Shown here in pieces: positions 19,080-29,722 of a DNA stretch of 64,000 nucleotides. The DNA is from Albibacterium bauzanense (lineage in GTDB: Bacteria; Bacteroidota; Bacteroidia; Sphingobacteriales; Sphingobacteriaceae): positions 186,001 through 250,000 of the forward strand of contig NZ_SMGO01000001.1 in the NCBI RefSeq assembly GCF_004339765.1, in the 5' to 3' direction. Below the pieces are notes generated by a model. The model saw nothing but the letters and a program-made list of their open reading frames with translations. It was not told the origin of the DNA and searched no databases. The stretch's first letter is position 1; every line of letters starts with the position of its first letter. A program made the position numbers and the translations under genes.

Positions 19080-19092
19080 GTATTTACCCATT

Positions 19093-20352
19093 TTGAAGAA
19101 AAAAGTCTTAATCCATAGCATCGTATTTAGTCCAGATGGTGTATCTACCGCCTATCTATACAACGATATTGCTTTGAAATTTAAAGAAAGTGGTTATGAT
19201 GTCACAGTATTAACAACTACTCCACATTATAACGTATTAGCTGATGCTTTGAAAAAGCAGCCTATGCAAAGTAAGCTCTTTGGTTTATTTTATGAGAGCA
19301 ATTTTAAGGGAATTAAAGTAATACATGTTCCTCAGAAGAAATTCAAGCAAACTTCCTTACGAATTTTAGGGTTCATATATTGGCATATTTTATCTTTCTT
19401 CTTAGGACTTTTCGAAAAAAGAGTGGATGTTATAATTTCTCCTTCTCCACCATTGAGCATTGGCTTAATTAACATAATCCTCTCAAGACTGATTGGGGCT
19501 AAAGTAATTTATAATGTACAAGAAATCTACCCTGACTTTTTGATAGAACAAGGAAGTCTAAAATCGAAACCTCTTATCTTAGTTTTGAAATGGATTGAAC
19601 GTGTAGTATACAATCAATCCGATGCTGTAATTACCATCGATTCAGTTTTTTATGATAGTATTATTAATAGGTTTAAAAATAAAAGTAAACTTCATGTAAT
19701 ACCGAATTTTGTTGATACCGATCTTTATAAGCCCATGGATCCAGTCTCAGTAATCCTAGATAAATCCCTGTTTCCTGATAATCCGGAAACCTTAAAGGTT
19801 ATGTATGCAGGAAACATTGGGCATGCACAAGATTGGAAGCCTTTAATTGAGGCTGCTATTCAATTAAAGGAGGAATCTATTGAGTTTTTTATTATTGGTG
19901 AAGGAGTATTAAAGGAGTATGTTGAATCACAAGTGAGGTTGCATAAGCTTAGCAATGTCCATGTTTTGCCCTATCAACCTAGAGAGCTAATGCCGAGTCT
20001 GATTGCTTATTCTGATTTACAGTTTATTTTTATGGCTCCAGAGATGGAAGCTAATGGATTCCCTTCCAAAGTATACACCATTATGGCTTGTGCAAAACCC
20101 TTGTTAATCTGTTCAGGAAAGGACACACCTATCTATAAATTCTTAAATGATAAGAATTGCGCGTATTTGGTTCAGGATAGGGAACTAGCAACTAAAGTTG
20201 AAAAGATTGTCTCAATATTAAGGAATGCAGATAAAAGTACTTTAAAGGAAATGGGTTGGTTGGGCCTCCATGAGATTGATACTAATTATTCAAAACATCA
20301 AGTTACTATTAAATATGTTAATCTTGTTGAAGAGTTGTTTACTAAACAATAA
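19093..20352 (+). CDS. Family 4 glycosyltransferase, WbuB-like (probable L-FucNAc transferase)
   Basis: The start is TTG at 19093; no ATG lies close enough to keep the conserved 'KKVLIHSIVFSPDGVSTAYLY' N-terminus. The 419-residue GT-B protein has 'SPSPPLSIG', 'YNVQEIYPDFLIEQG' and 'YAGNIGHAQDWKPLIEAA', typical of WbuB/WcaI-like enzymes. WbuB-like genes sit next to fnlABC in other L-FucNAc-containing O-antigen and capsule loci, where they add FucNAc as the second sugar. The same position here supports that role by context. Confidence 0.82.
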   Translation: MKKKVLIHSIVFSPDGVSTAYLYNDIALKFKESGYDVTVLTTTPHYNVLADALKKQPMQSKLFGLFYESNFKGIKVIHVPQKKFKQTSLRILGFIYWHILSFFLGLFEKRVDVIISPSPPLSIGLINIILSRLIGAKVIYNVQEIYPDFLIEQGSLKSKPLILVLKWIERVVYNQSDAVITIDSVFYDSIINRFKNKSKLHVIPNFVDTDLYKPMDPVSVILDKSLFPDNPETLKVMYAGNIGHAQDWKPLIEAAIQLKEESIEFFIIGEGVLKEYVESQVRLHKLSNVHVLPYQPRELMPSLIAYSDLQFIFMAPEMEANGFPSKVYTIMACAKPLLICSGKDTPIYKFLNDKNCAYLVQDRELATKVEKIVSILRNADKSTLKEMGWLGLHEIDTNYSKHQVTIKYVNLVEELFTKQ

Positions 20353-20367
20353 AATCATTAGTAGCTT

Positions 20368-21291
20368 ATGTTTGGAATAGGAAATGATAATAAAATAATC
20401 TTAACAGGTTATTCGGGGTTTGTTGGTCAAAATATTTTGAGCTACACCGAAAAAACCCGGAATGACAGCATCATTTCTCTTAATCTTAGAGAAAACTTGC
20501 CTAATATACTTCCACAGGCAAATTCAATTATCCATTTAGCTGGTAAGGCACACGATTTAAAAAATAGCGCAGATCCACAAGCGTACTTTGATATCAACTA
20601 CGGTTTGACGAAAGAACTGTTTGATCGCTTTTTGAAGAGTAATATTAATGATTTTGTCTACTTCAGCAGTGTTAAGGCTGTAGCAGATACTGTGGATGGT
20701 AAATTAACAGAAGATGCTGAGCCAACACCAGAAACTGCTTATGGGCAATCAAAACTACAGGCAGAACGATATTTATTAAGTAAAGAATTACCACAAGGAA
20801 AACGTTTATTTATATTGAGACCCTGTATGATTCACGGTCCCGGCAATAAGGGAAATCTCAATCTTTTATACAAAGTAGTGAAGCTGAGAATACCCTATCC
20901 TTTGGGTGCCTTTCATAACAGCCGTTCTTTTCTTTCCATTGAAAACCTTTTGTTTATTCTAGATCGAATTCTTACAAATGCATCTATCCCGGGAGGAATA
21001 TATCATTTAGCCGATGATGAAGCTCTGTCTACAACCGAAGTAATAAGGATAATAGCAAAGGCGGCTAAAGTCAGAGCCAGAGTATGGAACATATCGTCTA
21101 GTTTTATAATAAAATCAGCCAAGATTGGAGATAAAATTCATTTGCCACTAAACTCTGAAAGATTGAAAAAACTTATCGAAAGCTATGAGGTAAGTAATGA
21201 AAAAATAAAGAGAGCATTGGCGATTAAAAAATTACCGATAAGCGTGCGAGAAGGCTTAGCTAAAACCATCAGAAGCTTTTCAAATTCATAA
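20368..21291 (+). CDS. NAD-dependent epimerase/reductase, WbpV-like SDR
   Basis: The 307-residue extended SDR protein has 'LTGYSGFVGQNIL' (cofactor loop), 'FSSVKAVADT' and 'YGQSKLQAERYLL' (YxxxK). A C-terminal hydrophobic/basic region follows. WbpV-like enzymes reduce a UDP-4-keto-6-deoxy-HexNAc to UDP-QuiNAc or UDP-FucNAc and are usually paired with a WbpL/WbcO initiating transferase. Such a transferase is the next gene, so this SDR probably makes the first sugar of the repeat unit. It would need a 4-keto substrate from a dehydratase such as the LegB-type or FnlA-type enzyme, or one elsewhere. Confidence 0.72.
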   Translation: MFGIGNDNKIILTGYSGFVGQNILSYTEKTRNDSIISLNLRENLPNILPQANSIIHLAGKAHDLKNSADPQAYFDINYGLTKELFDRFLKSNINDFVYFSSVKAVADTVDGKLTEDAEPTPETAYGQSKLQAERYLLSKELPQGKRLFILRPCMIHGPGNKGNLNLLYKVVKLRIPYPLGAFHNSRSFLSIENLLFILDRILTNASIPGGIYHLADDEALSTTEVIRIIAKAAKVRARVWNISSSFIIKSAKIGDKIHLPLNSERLKKLIESYEVSNEKIKRALAIKKLPISVREGLAKTIRSFSNS

Positions 21292-21347
21292 TTTTTAATA
21301 TCCCGATTTTATCCTATTTTTGCCAATATAGGGGCCAACAGGAATCA

Positions 21348-22292
21348 ATGATCTATATTATCGTATTCTTAATACTTTTTGCAGGGATGTTACTATACAT
21401 AAAGCTAGCAAATAAGTATTTGATTATTGATAGACCGAATGACCGTAGTTCCCATACTACGCCTACCGTCCGTGGGGGAGGAGTCATTTTCGTTTTATCC
21501 ATTCTTATTGCAGGTGTTTATTATTATTCAGATTACGGAATACCTGTATTAGGAGTTTTACTTATTGGTACCATAAGTTTTTTGGATGATAATATGAATA
21601 TCTCTAAACTGTTGCGTTTCTTCTTTCATCTATTGGCTGTGACACTCCTTTTTGCTTATGATCAAGTCTTTGTTCTACCTATCTGGGCTATTATAGCACT
21701 TTACATTCTAGTTGTTGGTATTATTAATGCCTATAACTTTATGGATGGAATAAATGGCATTACGGGTTTGTACAGCCTGGTTATTCTTGGCGCACTCCAG
21801 TATGTAAATATCTATCAGTTCTCTTTTATCGAACCAGATCTCATCTGGTTTCCAATGCTTGCCTGTGTTGTTTTCTTATATTTTAATTTCCGTAAAAAAG
21901 CCTTGGTCTTTGCAGGAGATGTAGGAAGTATTGTTATGGCATTTTGGATTGTCTTCCTTCTTTTAGATTTGATACTAAAGAGCAGCAATTGGTTATATAT
22001 CCTATTTCTTACAGTTTATGGAGTAGACAGCATCTTAACTATAATTCATAGATTAATTTTGAGACAAAATATTTTTGAAGCTCATCGTTTACATTTCTAT
22101 CAGGTATTGGCAAACGATCAAAAAATGTCACATCGTTTAGTTGCGTTTATCTACGCATTCCTACAAGTCGCTATCTGTGTATTTGTAATTCAATCAAATC
22201 TGAACCCAATATTAACTTTCCTCTTAACCCCCTTGTTTTTAGTAATTATTTATATCATAGTTAAGCCGAAATTAATGCAACAAAGCATGTAA
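21348..22292 (+). CDS. Undecaprenyl-phosphate glycosyl-1-phosphate transferase, WecA/WbpL/WbcO type
   Basis: This 314-residue integral membrane protein has about ten transmembrane helices. It has the family motifs 'DRPNDRSSHTTPTVRGGGV' near the N-terminus, 'FLDDN' and 'NAYNFMDGINGITG' (Asp-rich Mg binding), 'FAGDVGSI', and the cytoplasmic 'EAHRLHFYQVL' His loop. It would transfer a HexNAc-1-phosphate to undecaprenyl phosphate and so start repeat-unit synthesis. It resembles the WbpL branch because of the short length and the preceding WbpV-like gene. It is the only initiating transferase recognised in the window. Confidence 0.92.
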   Translation: MIYIIVFLILFAGMLLYIKLANKYLIIDRPNDRSSHTTPTVRGGGVIFVLSILIAGVYYYSDYGIPVLGVLLIGTISFLDDNMNISKLLRFFFHLLAVTLLFAYDQVFVLPIWAIIALYILVVGIINAYNFMDGINGITGLYSLVILGALQYVNIYQFSFIEPDLIWFPMLACVVFLYFNFRKKALVFAGDVGSIVMAFWIVFLLLDLILKSSNWLYILFLTVYGVDSILTIIHRLILRQNIFEAHRLHFYQVLANDQKMSHRLVAFIYAFLQVAICVFVIQSNLNPILTFLLTPLFLVIIYIIVKPKLMQQSM

Positions 22293-22439
22293 TATAAGTG
22301 AATTTAACACGTTTGCTTTACCCCATAATATATGATAATACAAAAAAAAACCGTTTCTTTGTTAGAATTACACGCTTTTATTAAAGTGAAAAATAATTAT
22401 TCGTTTTTACAGTTAGATATAGTAAATAAGATTTCTTTT

Positions 22440-24959
22440 ATGCGGAAAACACTTCGATTAGCCAGTCTGTTACTATTTATTTTTATAGGTGTAGGCACGC
22501 ACTATTCCTATGCTCAGGATATGTCAAATATTCGTGTAGATGAACTTTCAGATACACAGGTCCGAAATTTTGTAAATCAGGTGCAGGCTTCAGGCCTTTC
22601 TGAGGCACAGTTAGAGCAAGTGGCAATATCTAGAGGGATGAGTACTACAGAGGTTCAAAACCTTCGTCAGCGTGTTGATAAAATGAAATTAGCTAATCAG
22701 AAAACTGACAGCCTTTCAACTCGTGCTCAACAAAACCTTCGTCAACCTTTGCAAGATACTCTTAACTCCATATCCTTTCTTAATCCAGAACAAGTAAAGA
22801 CAGAAGCAGAGAAAGCATTGGATGAATTAAAATCTAAAGTATTTGGTGCCTCTTTATTTCAGAATGCCGATCCTCAGTTTGAGCCCAATCTTAATTTAGC
22901 TACTCCAAAAAACTATGTAATTGGTACTGACGATGAAATAATGATAGAGATTTATGGCTATTCAGAAGCAAGCTATAAATTAACAGTAAGTCCGGAAGGA
23001 AATATTAATATCCCTAATATAGGTGTAGTATCTGTTGCCGGTTCTACCATCGAAAGTGCCAGTACAAGAATCAGAAACAGTTTGTCAAGTATTTATTCTG
23101 GTATAAGTAACGGAACCACTAATGTAAATATTACTCTAAGTAATATTCGGAGTATTAAAGTAATTCTTACAGGATCAATCGTTAAACCAGGAACTTATAC
23201 ATTACCATCTGTAGCTTCGGCTTTTAATGCACTCTATGCTTCCGGAGGACCAACTTTAAATGGAACGATGCGTGATATTCGTATCATTCGTAACGGACAA
23301 GTAATTTCGACTTTGGATGTTTATGATTTTTTAGTTGATGGAAGTTTAAAAAACAATATTACCCTTCAAGATCAGGATGTTATATTCGTCCCTCCCTATT
23401 CCAAGAGAGTTGAATTAATCGGGCAAGTTAAACGTCCGGCACTATTTGAATTAAAGGCTGGAGAAACTTTTGATGACTTATTGAAATATGCAGGTGGTTT
23501 CACTGAATATGCTTATCAAGATCGTATTCAGGTACTAAAAAATACAGATAAAGAAAGACGTATTGAAGATTTGCTGTCTAGCCAGTTTAATCAGTATGAA
23601 CCTGTGAGTGGCGATAAATTTACAATTTCCAGAATATTAGAACGCTTTGAGAATAGAGTAACTATCAATGGAGCTGTATTTCGTCCAGGTGACTACGAGC
23701 TTAGTCCAGGTCTAACACTTTCTATGCTTATTAAGAAAGCAGATGGTGTAAAAGAAGATGCTTTCTTAAATCTTGGATACATTACGAGATTAAAGCCTGA
23801 TTTACAGCCCGAACAAGTTACCTTTAATGTGGCTAATATCTTAGCAGGGACGGATCCTGATATTCAGTTGAAAAAAGAAGACAAAATCTTTATCTCTTCC
23901 ATTTTTGACTTAAAAGATGAATATTCTGTAAGTATAGATGGAGAGATTCGTAATCCGGGAACATATAATTATGCAGAGGGGAGAACAGTCAAAGATTTGA
24001 TCTTAGAAGCTGGTGGTTTTAAAGACAGTGCTACACCTTTAAGGATAGAGGTATCCAGAAGAGTTACTGATACTGATATTACTTTGAAAAATGGTGAATC
24101 AGCTGAAATATTCCAGATTGATTTAAATAAAGATTTCGAAGGTACCAATGCAAATTTTCTATTGAAACCTTTTGATATGGTATTCATTAGAACAGCTCCG
24201 GGTTATGAAACTCAAAAAACTGTTCGGATTGAAGGAGAAGTGCTTTATCCTGGAAGCTATGCTATTAGTAAAAAAGATGAGCGTATTACCGATATTATAA
24301 AAAGAGCAGGAGGATTTACTCCCTTTGCTTATATTAAAGGAGCTTCGCTTAAAAGGGTGGGTACTTTAAGTCTACAGGCGGGTGCAACCAGAGATGATCA
24401 AATAGCCTTACAAATGGAGAAGGAAGAAAGTCAACAAACCTTACAGACTCTTACAGCTATACAACAAGATCAAAATGTAGCTTTAAATCAAGGAGAACTT
24501 CAGCAAAAAACTAAAAATGATTATGTTGGAATAAACTTTACAAAAATTCTTGAAAAACCAGAAGATAAGGAGAACCTTTTATTACATGACGGAGATATTA
24601 TTTTTATTCCGAAAGAACTCCAAACCGTAAAAGTAGGAGGAGATGTCTTATCGCCAGTAACGGCTGTTTATGTACCTAATCGTGGTCTTAAATATTACAT
24701 CTCACAAGCAGGCGGATTCTCAGAGCAAGCCTTAAAGAAGCGTTCTTATGTAGTTTATGCAAATGGCTCTGTTAAAAGCACAAATAACTTTATAGGAATT
24801 CGTACATATCCTCAGATAGAACCAGGAGCAGAGATCTTTGTTCCAAAGAAAGAATTTCGTCAACGGCAGACAATCAGTCCACAGGCATGGGTAGGTATTG
24901 GTTCAACCATTGCATCCATGGCTGCAGTTATTTTCTCCATCATAAACAGCAGTAAATAA
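22440..24959 (+). CDS. Multi-SLBB polysaccharide export outer-membrane protein
   Basis: I start at ATG 22440, which gives a signal peptide ending near SYAQ; an upstream in-frame start at 22332 would put 36 non-signal residues in front. The mature protein (about 815 residues) has a Wza-like export domain ('[15 protein letters not shown]') and then about six SLBB repeats, each seen as a G-x-V/I-x-x-PG-x-Y/F pattern ('GSIVKPGTY', 'GQVKRPALF', 'GAVFRPGDY', 'GEIRNPGTY', 'GEVLYPGSY', 'GGDVLSP'). A C-terminal hydrophobic segment follows. This long SLBB type in Bacteroidota is thought to form the outer-membrane export channel and part of the periplasmic conduit. Confidence 0.92.
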   Translation: MRKTLRLASLLLFIFIGVGTHYSYAQDMSNIRVDELSDTQVRNFVNQVQASGLSEAQLEQVAISRGMSTTEVQNLRQRVDKMKLANQKTDSLSTRAQQNLRQPLQDTLNSISFLNPEQVKTEAEKALDELKSKVFGASLFQNADPQFEPNLNLATPKNYVIGTDDEIMIEIYGYSEASYKLTVSPEGNINIPNIGVVSVAGSTIESASTRIRNSLSSIYSGISNGTTNVNITLSNIRSIKVILTGSIVKPGTYTLPSVASAFNALYASGGPTLNGTMRDIRIIRNGQVISTLDVYDFLVDGSLKNNITLQDQDVIFVPPYSKRVELIGQVKRPALFELKAGETFDDLLKYAGGFTEYAYQDRIQVLKNTDKERRIEDLLSSQFNQYEPVSGDKFTISRILERFENRVTINGAVFRPGDYELSPGLTLSMLIKKADGVKEDAFLNLGYITRLKPDLQPEQVTFNVANILAGTDPDIQLKKEDKIFISSIFDLKDEYSVSIDGEIRNPGTYNYAEGRTVKDLILEAGGFKDSATPLRIEVSRRVTDTDITLKNGESAEIFQIDLNKDFEGTNANFLLKPFDMVFIRTAPGYETQKTVRIEGEVLYPGSYAISKKDERITDIIKRAGGFTPFAYIKGASLKRVGTLSLQAGATRDDQIALQMEKEESQQTLQTLTAIQQDQNVALNQGELQQKTKNDYVGINFTKILEKPEDKENLLLHDGDIIFIPKELQTVKVGGDVLSPVTAVYVPNRGLKYYISQAGGFSEQALKKRSYVVYANGSVKSTNNFIGIRTYPQIEPGAEIFVPKKEFRQRQTISPQAWVGIGSTIASMAAVIFSIINSSK

Positions 24960-24972
24960 TTTTAACGTAATA

Positions 24973-26364
24973 ATGATTATAAAGAATATATGTTGCATTG
25001 GGGCTGGCTATGTAGGTGGTCCTACCATGACTGTAATTGCGAATAAAAATCCGAATGTTAAGATAACCGTTGTAGATTTAAACCATGCCCGTATTAATGC
25101 ATGGAATGATCCTGATGTGAATAATATTCCTATCTATGAGCCTGGTTTATCCAAACTGGTAGAAAACGCCAGAGGAAAAAACCTTTTCTTTAGTACCGAT
25201 GTAGATAAAGCTATTCATGAAGCAGAAATGATCTTTATTTCTGTTAATACGCCTACCAAAACCTATGGTAAAGGGAAGGGGATGGCAGCCGATTTAAAGT
25301 ACATTGAACTGTGTGCAAGGCAAATTGCCCGTATAGCCACCTCAGATAAGATTGTCGTAGAGAAATCTACTTTACCTGTTCGTACTGCGCAAGCTTTAAA
25401 AGCAATCCTAGATCATACAGGGAATGGTGTAAAGTTCCAGATCTTATCCAATCCTGAATTTCTGGCGGAAGGAACTGCAGTACAAGATCTATTGAGTCCA
25501 GATCGTGTACTAATTGGGGGAGAACAAAGCGAAGAAGGAATTGAAGCAATTCAGGCATTGGTTGATATCTACGCAAGTTGGGTGCCCTTAGAAAGAATAT
25601 TAAGAACCAATGTTTGGTCATCTGAGCTTTCTAAACTTACCGCCAACGCTTTCTTGGCACAGCGAGTTTCTTCTATCAACGCTATCTCTGAACTTTGTGA
25701 AGCTACCGGTGCAGATGTTGATGAAGTATCAAAAGCCATTGGTATGGATAGTCGCATTGGCCCTAAATTCTTAAAAGCTTCTGTTGGGTTTGGAGGTTCC
25801 TGTTTTCAAAAAGATATCCTAAATTTAGTTTATATCGCAAAAACTTATGGTTTGAATGAAGTAGCTGATTATTGGGAGCAGGTAATCATTATGAACGATC
25901 ACCAAAAAGGAAGATTTGCTGATAAGATTGTAAGTACCTTATATAATACTGTTTCTGGCAAAAAGATAGCTTTTTTAGGTTGGGCATTTAAAAAGGATAC
26001 CAATGATACGCGTGAATCTGCCGCTATTTATGTAGCCGATGCTTTATTGCATGAGCAGGCAGAAATAACGGTATACGATCCGAAAGTTACTGCAGAACAA
26101 ATCTACGCCGATTTGGACTATCTAAACTTACGGTCCCCAGAAGAAAACAGAAAATACGTTAAAGTAGTTAACGATCCATACGAAGCTTGTAAAGCTGCCC
26201 ATGCAGTTGCAATCTTAACTGAATGGGATGAGTTTAAAACCTACAATTGGAAGAAAGTATACGATGCAGTTATTAAACCTGCGTTTTTATTTGACGGAAG
26301 AAGTATTTTAAATGCAGATCAATTATCAGCGATCGGTTTCAAATATACCGGAATAGGAAAGTAA
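24973..26364 (+). CDS. ugd: UDP-glucose 6-dehydrogenase (eukaryote-like class)
   Basis: The 463-residue protein has the NAD loop '[11 protein letters not shown]' at the N-terminus, a '[12 protein letters not shown]' substrate loop, catalytic Cys277 in '[10 protein letters not shown]', and C-terminal '[16 protein letters not shown]'. It oxidises UDP-glucose to UDP-glucuronate with 2 NAD+. The extra residues after the Rossmann domain ('[18 protein letters not shown]') and total length are like animal and plant UGDH rather than the shorter Ugd of E. coli. The UDP-GlcA made could enter the polymer directly or be converted further. Confidence 0.93.
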   Translation: MIIKNICCIGAGYVGGPTMTVIANKNPNVKITVVDLNHARINAWNDPDVNNIPIYEPGLSKLVENARGKNLFFSTDVDKAIHEAEMIFISVNTPTKTYGKGKGMAADLKYIELCARQIARIATSDKIVVEKSTLPVRTAQALKAILDHTGNGVKFQILSNPEFLAEGTAVQDLLSPDRVLIGGEQSEEGIEAIQALVDIYASWVPLERILRTNVWSSELSKLTANAFLAQRVSSINAISELCEATGADVDEVSKAIGMDSRIGPKFLKASVGFGGSCFQKDILNLVYIAKTYGLNEVADYWEQVIIMNDHQKGRFADKIVSTLYNTVSGKKIAFLGWAFKKDTNDTRESAAIYVADALLHEQAEITVYDPKVTAEQIYADLDYLNLRSPEENRKYVKVVNDPYEACKAAHAVAILTEWDEFKTYNWKKVYDAVIKPAFLFDGRSILNADQLSAIGFKYTGIGK

Positions 26365-26374
26365 TTATAAAACA

Positions 26375-27562
26375 ATGAATATCCTGAATCTAATAGGGAG
26401 AGACAAAGAGCTTTTCCAACATGATATTGAAGAACATGAACTTGACTTAAAGAATAAAATATCAAATTCACGTTTTTTAGTTATTGGAGGAGCAGGCTCA
26501 ATCGGACAAGCTGTTACCAAAGAAATATTTAAGCGAAAACCAAAAAAACTTCATATTGTTGACATCAGTGAAAATAATATGGTTGAATTGGTACGAGATA
26601 TCCGCAGTTCTTTTGGCTACATTGATGGCGATTTTCAAACTTTCGCGCTCGATGTAGGATCTATTGAATATGATGCTTTTATCGAGGCGGATGGTCGGTA
26701 CGATTACGTTCTTAACCTCTCTGCATTAAAACATGTAAGAAGCGAAAAAGACCCCTTTACCTTAATGAGGATGATTAAGGTGAATATTTTCAATACCGAT
26801 AAAACCATACAGCAATCCATTGATAAAGGCGTCAAGAAATACTTCTGTGTTTCTACCGATAAGGCTGCTAACCCGGTTAATATGATGGGGGCTTCTAAAC
26901 GAATCATGGAAATGTTTCTTATGCGGAAAAGCAAGGATATTGCTATATCTACAGCCCGCTTCGCAAATGTTGCCTTTTCTGATGGTTCATTACTCCATGG
27001 TTTTAATCAACGTATCCAAAAGCGTCAACCTATCGTTGCTCCCAATGATATTAAGCGTTATTTCGTTGTACCAAAAGAATCGGGCGAGCTTTGCTTGATG
27101 TCTTGTATTTTAGGTGAGAATAGAGATGTGTTTTTTCCAAAATTAAACGAAAACTTACATTTGATTACATTTGCTGATATTGCAATTAAGTATCTCAAAA
27201 ACCTTGGTTATGAGCCTTATTTATGCAATAATGAAGATGAAGCCAGGTCTTTAATGGCAACCTTGCCCCAACAAGGAAAATGGCCTTGTTTATTTACAGC
27301 GAGTGATACAACTGGTGAAAAAGACTTCGAAGAATTCTTTACTGATGAAGAAGTACTTGATATGGAGAGATTTGAGAACCTGGGTATTATTAAAAATGAA
27401 TATAAGGTTGAAGATGATAAGTTGAACTTATTCAGCGAAAGGATCAATGAACTTAAATCACGTAAGTCTTGGACTAAGAAGGATATTATAGATTTATTCT
27501 TTCAAATGATTCCTGGTTTTGGACATAAAGAAACTGGTAAATATTTAGATTCAAAGATGTAA
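26375..27562 (+). CDS. legB: Nucleotide-sugar 4,6-dehydratase, LegB type
   Basis: The 395-residue protein has the cofactor loop 'VIGGAGSIGQAV', 'VSTDKAANPVNMMGASKRIME' (MxxxK-type active site) and a C-terminal extension that lacks membrane segments, like LegB and unlike PglF/CapD. LegB removes water from UDP- or GDP-GlcNAc to give the 4-keto-6-deoxy sugar with retention at C5. The following genes are LegC, LegI, LegG, PtmE and LegF types in one coupled run, which supports the assignment strongly. The PtmE-like gene points to a GDP-linked donor. Confidence 0.88.
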   Translation: MNILNLIGRDKELFQHDIEEHELDLKNKISNSRFLVIGGAGSIGQAVTKEIFKRKPKKLHIVDISENNMVELVRDIRSSFGYIDGDFQTFALDVGSIEYDAFIEADGRYDYVLNLSALKHVRSEKDPFTLMRMIKVNIFNTDKTIQQSIDKGVKKYFCVSTDKAANPVNMMGASKRIMEMFLMRKSKDIAISTARFANVAFSDGSLLHGFNQRIQKRQPIVAPNDIKRYFVVPKESGELCLMSCILGENRDVFFPKLNENLHLITFADIAIKYLKNLGYEPYLCNNEDEARSLMATLPQQGKWPCLFTASDTTGEKDFEEFFTDEEVLDMERFENLGIIKNEYKVEDDKLNLFSERINELKSRKSWTKKDIIDLFFQMIPGFGHKETGKYLDSKM

Positions 27563-28704
27563 TGAAACATATTCAAGATATTATATCGTTTATCCGAGAT
27601 TCTTTCCAAACCAAAGAGTTTATTCCCTTGCATGAGCCCCGTTTCAGAGGAAATGAAAAAAAGTATTTAATAGATACAATTGATTCAACCTTTGTTTCTT
27701 CAGTTGGTGCCTATGTTGACCGATTCGAAGAGATGATGGAAACTATTACCGGAACTCAAAAAGCAGTTGCAGTAGTCAATGGTACTGCAGCTATCCAGGT
27801 AGCTTTACGCTTAGCTGGTGTTAATTCGGGAGATGAAGTCATTACGCAGGCTTTAACTTTCATTGCCACAGCAAATGCAATTGTGTATAATGGAGCTATT
27901 CCTGTTTTTGTGGATGTAGATCTTGATACCATGGGTCTTTCGCCCAATGCTCTGAATAATTTCTTAGAAGAGCATGCGGAACTTCGTGAAAACGGGTGCT
28001 ATAATAAAACTACCGGAAGAAAGATAGCTGCCTGTCTCCCCATGCATACTTTTGGGTTTCCTGTTCATTTAGATGAACTGATAGAGGTTTGTAAAAAATG
28101 GAATATTGCCATTGTAGAAGATGCTGCAGAATCCCTTGGAAGTAAGTATAAGGGAAAACATACAGGTAGTTTTGGCAAACTTGGCACATTTTCCTTTAAT
28201 GGCAATAAAACAGTAACTTGTGGTGGAGGTGGTGCAATAGTTACCAATGATACGGTGTTGGGTGAAAAAGGAAAGTATTTAACTACTACTGCAAAGAAGC
28301 CACATCCTTATGAGTTTTATCACGATGAATTGGGTTATAATTATCGAATGCCAAATTTGAACGCAGCTTTAGCCTGTGCTCAATTAGAGCAATTAGACAG
28401 TATGTTGGAGAACAAGAGAGAGCTTGCCAATTTATACAGTAATTTCTTTAATGAGAAAGGCATTATATTTAGAACAGAATTACCAAACACAAAAGCTAAT
28501 TATTGGTTAATGTGTGTTGAGTTAAAGGATAAAAATGAGCGAGAGCAATTCTTAAAAGAAATGAATTCCAATAAGATCATGTCCCGACCTATTTGGCAAT
28601 TGATGTTTCGATTACCAATGTATGCTACATGTCAGCGAGATGAGCAAGTTAATGCTCAGTTTTTAGAAGATAGAATTGTAAATATTCCAAGCAGTGTCAG
28701 ATAA
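27562..28704 (+). CDS. legC: LegC-family PLP-dependent aminotransferase
   Basis: The 380-residue DegT/DnrJ/EryC1 aminotransferase has 'VNGTAAIQVALRLAGV', 'IVEDAAESLGSKYKGKHTG' and 'TFSFNGNKTVTCGGGGAI', where the Lys after GN is the PLP lysine. The end 'NIPSSVR' is typical of LegC proteins. It would aminate C4 of the 4-keto sugar made by LegB, using glutamate. It is joined to legB by a TAATG overlap and overlaps the next gene by 11 bases. Confidence 0.9.
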   Translation: MKHIQDIISFIRDSFQTKEFIPLHEPRFRGNEKKYLIDTIDSTFVSSVGAYVDRFEEMMETITGTQKAVAVVNGTAAIQVALRLAGVNSGDEVITQALTFIATANAIVYNGAIPVFVDVDLDTMGLSPNALNNFLEEHAELRENGCYNKTTGRKIAACLPMHTFGFPVHLDELIEVCKKWNIAIVEDAAESLGSKYKGKHTGSFGKLGTFSFNGNKTVTCGGGGAIVTNDTVLGEKGKYLTTTAKKPHPYEFYHDELGYNYRMPNLNAALACAQLEQLDSMLENKRELANLYSNFFNEKGIIFRTELPNTKANYWLMCVELKDKNEREQFLKEMNSNKIMSRPIWQLMFRLPMYATCQRDEQVNAQFLEDRIVNIPSSVR

Positions 28705-29722
28705 AAATAAAAATGTAATCATTATTGCCGAAGCAGGTGTTAATCATAATGGAAGTATTGAAAATGCTTTTAAGTTGGTTGATGCTGCAGTAGAGGCTGG
28801 AGTTGATTATGTTAAATTCCAAACATTTAAAGCGAATAAACTTGTATCAAATAAGGCAAAAAAAGCCGATTATCAAATTGAAAACACAAACAACAATACA
28901 GAATCTCAATTAGAAATGCTTCAACGTTTAGAGCTTTCTGAGTCTGCACATGAACAACTGATTAAATATTGTAATTCAAAGAATATTAATTTCTTTTCTA
29001 CAGCTTTTGATCTCGACTCATTAGATTATCTGTTAAGCCTGGGAATGCAGATGGTAAAGATTCCATCTGGTGAAATCACCAATCTTCCTTATCTGAGAAA
29101 TGCAGCTAAGCTATTTAAAAAGATAATTCTTTCTACTGGTATGTCAACCTTAGAAGAGGTTAGAGATGCTTTAAAAGTATTTTTAGATAATGGAATACTA
29201 AGAGAGAATATTACCATTCTTCATTGCAATACAGAGTATCCAACTCCCATGAAGGACGTTAATTTAAAAGCGATGCTCCACATCCAGAAAGAATTTGGCA
29301 CCCTTATAGGATATTCTGATCATACATTAGGCATTGAAGTGCCTATTGCAGCAGTGGCATTGGGAGCAACTATGATTGAGAAGCATTTTACTCTTGATAA
29401 GAACATGAAAGGTCCTGATCATAAAGCTTCCTTAGACCCCGATGAGTTAAAGGCCATGGTTTCTGCAATCAGGAACATTGAATCAGCTGTTTCTGGAACA
29501 GGATTAAAAACACCATCAGAATCAGAAATGAAGAACATTACAATAGCCAGAAAAAGCATTATTGCAAAAACAAGGATTGCAAAAGGAGATATCTTTTCTG
29601 AAGAGAATTTGACAGTAAAGAGACCAGGCAACGGTATTTCCCCTATGTTATGGGATACAGTTATTGGGAAAATAGCTACCCGTGATTTCTCCGCGGATGA
29701 CTTAATCGTTATAGAAAACTAA
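28694..29722 (+). CDS. legI: NeuB-family nonulosonic acid synthase, LegI type
   Basis: The start is GTG at 28694 inside the legC end; the nearby ATG at 28713 is in another frame. The 342-residue protein has an NeuB TIM barrel ('IIAEAGVNHNG', 'KFQTFKANKLVS', 'GYSDHTLGIEVPIAAVALGA', 'EKHFTLDKNMKGPDHKASLDP') and a C-terminal SAF/antifreeze-like domain from about residue 285 ('RKSIIAKTRIAKGD'). It condenses phosphoenolpyruvate with a 2,4-diacetamido-6-deoxymannose to give legionaminic acid. Context distinguishes it from sialic acid synthase. Confidence 0.92.
   Translation: MSDKNKNVIIIAEAGVNHNGSIENAFKLVDAAVEAGVDYVKFQTFKANKLVSNKAKKADYQIENTNNNTESQLEMLQRLELSESAHEQLIKYCNSKNINFFSTAFDLDSLDYLLSLGMQMVKIPSGEITNLPYLRNAAKLFKKIILSTGMSTLEEVRDALKVFLDNGILRENITILHCNTEYPTPMKDVNLKAMLHIQKEFGTLIGYSDHTLGIEVPIAAVALGATMIEKHFTLDKNMKGPDHKASLDPDELKAMVSAIRNIESAVSGTGLKTPSESEMKNITIARKSIIAKTRIAKGDIFSEENLTVKRPGNGISPMLWDTVIGKIATRDFSADDLIVIEN

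Noticed and set aside
22332-22439. Longer N-terminus for the multi-SLBB export protein
   Set aside because: The 36 extra residues are polar and would hide the signal peptide that starts at ATG 22440.
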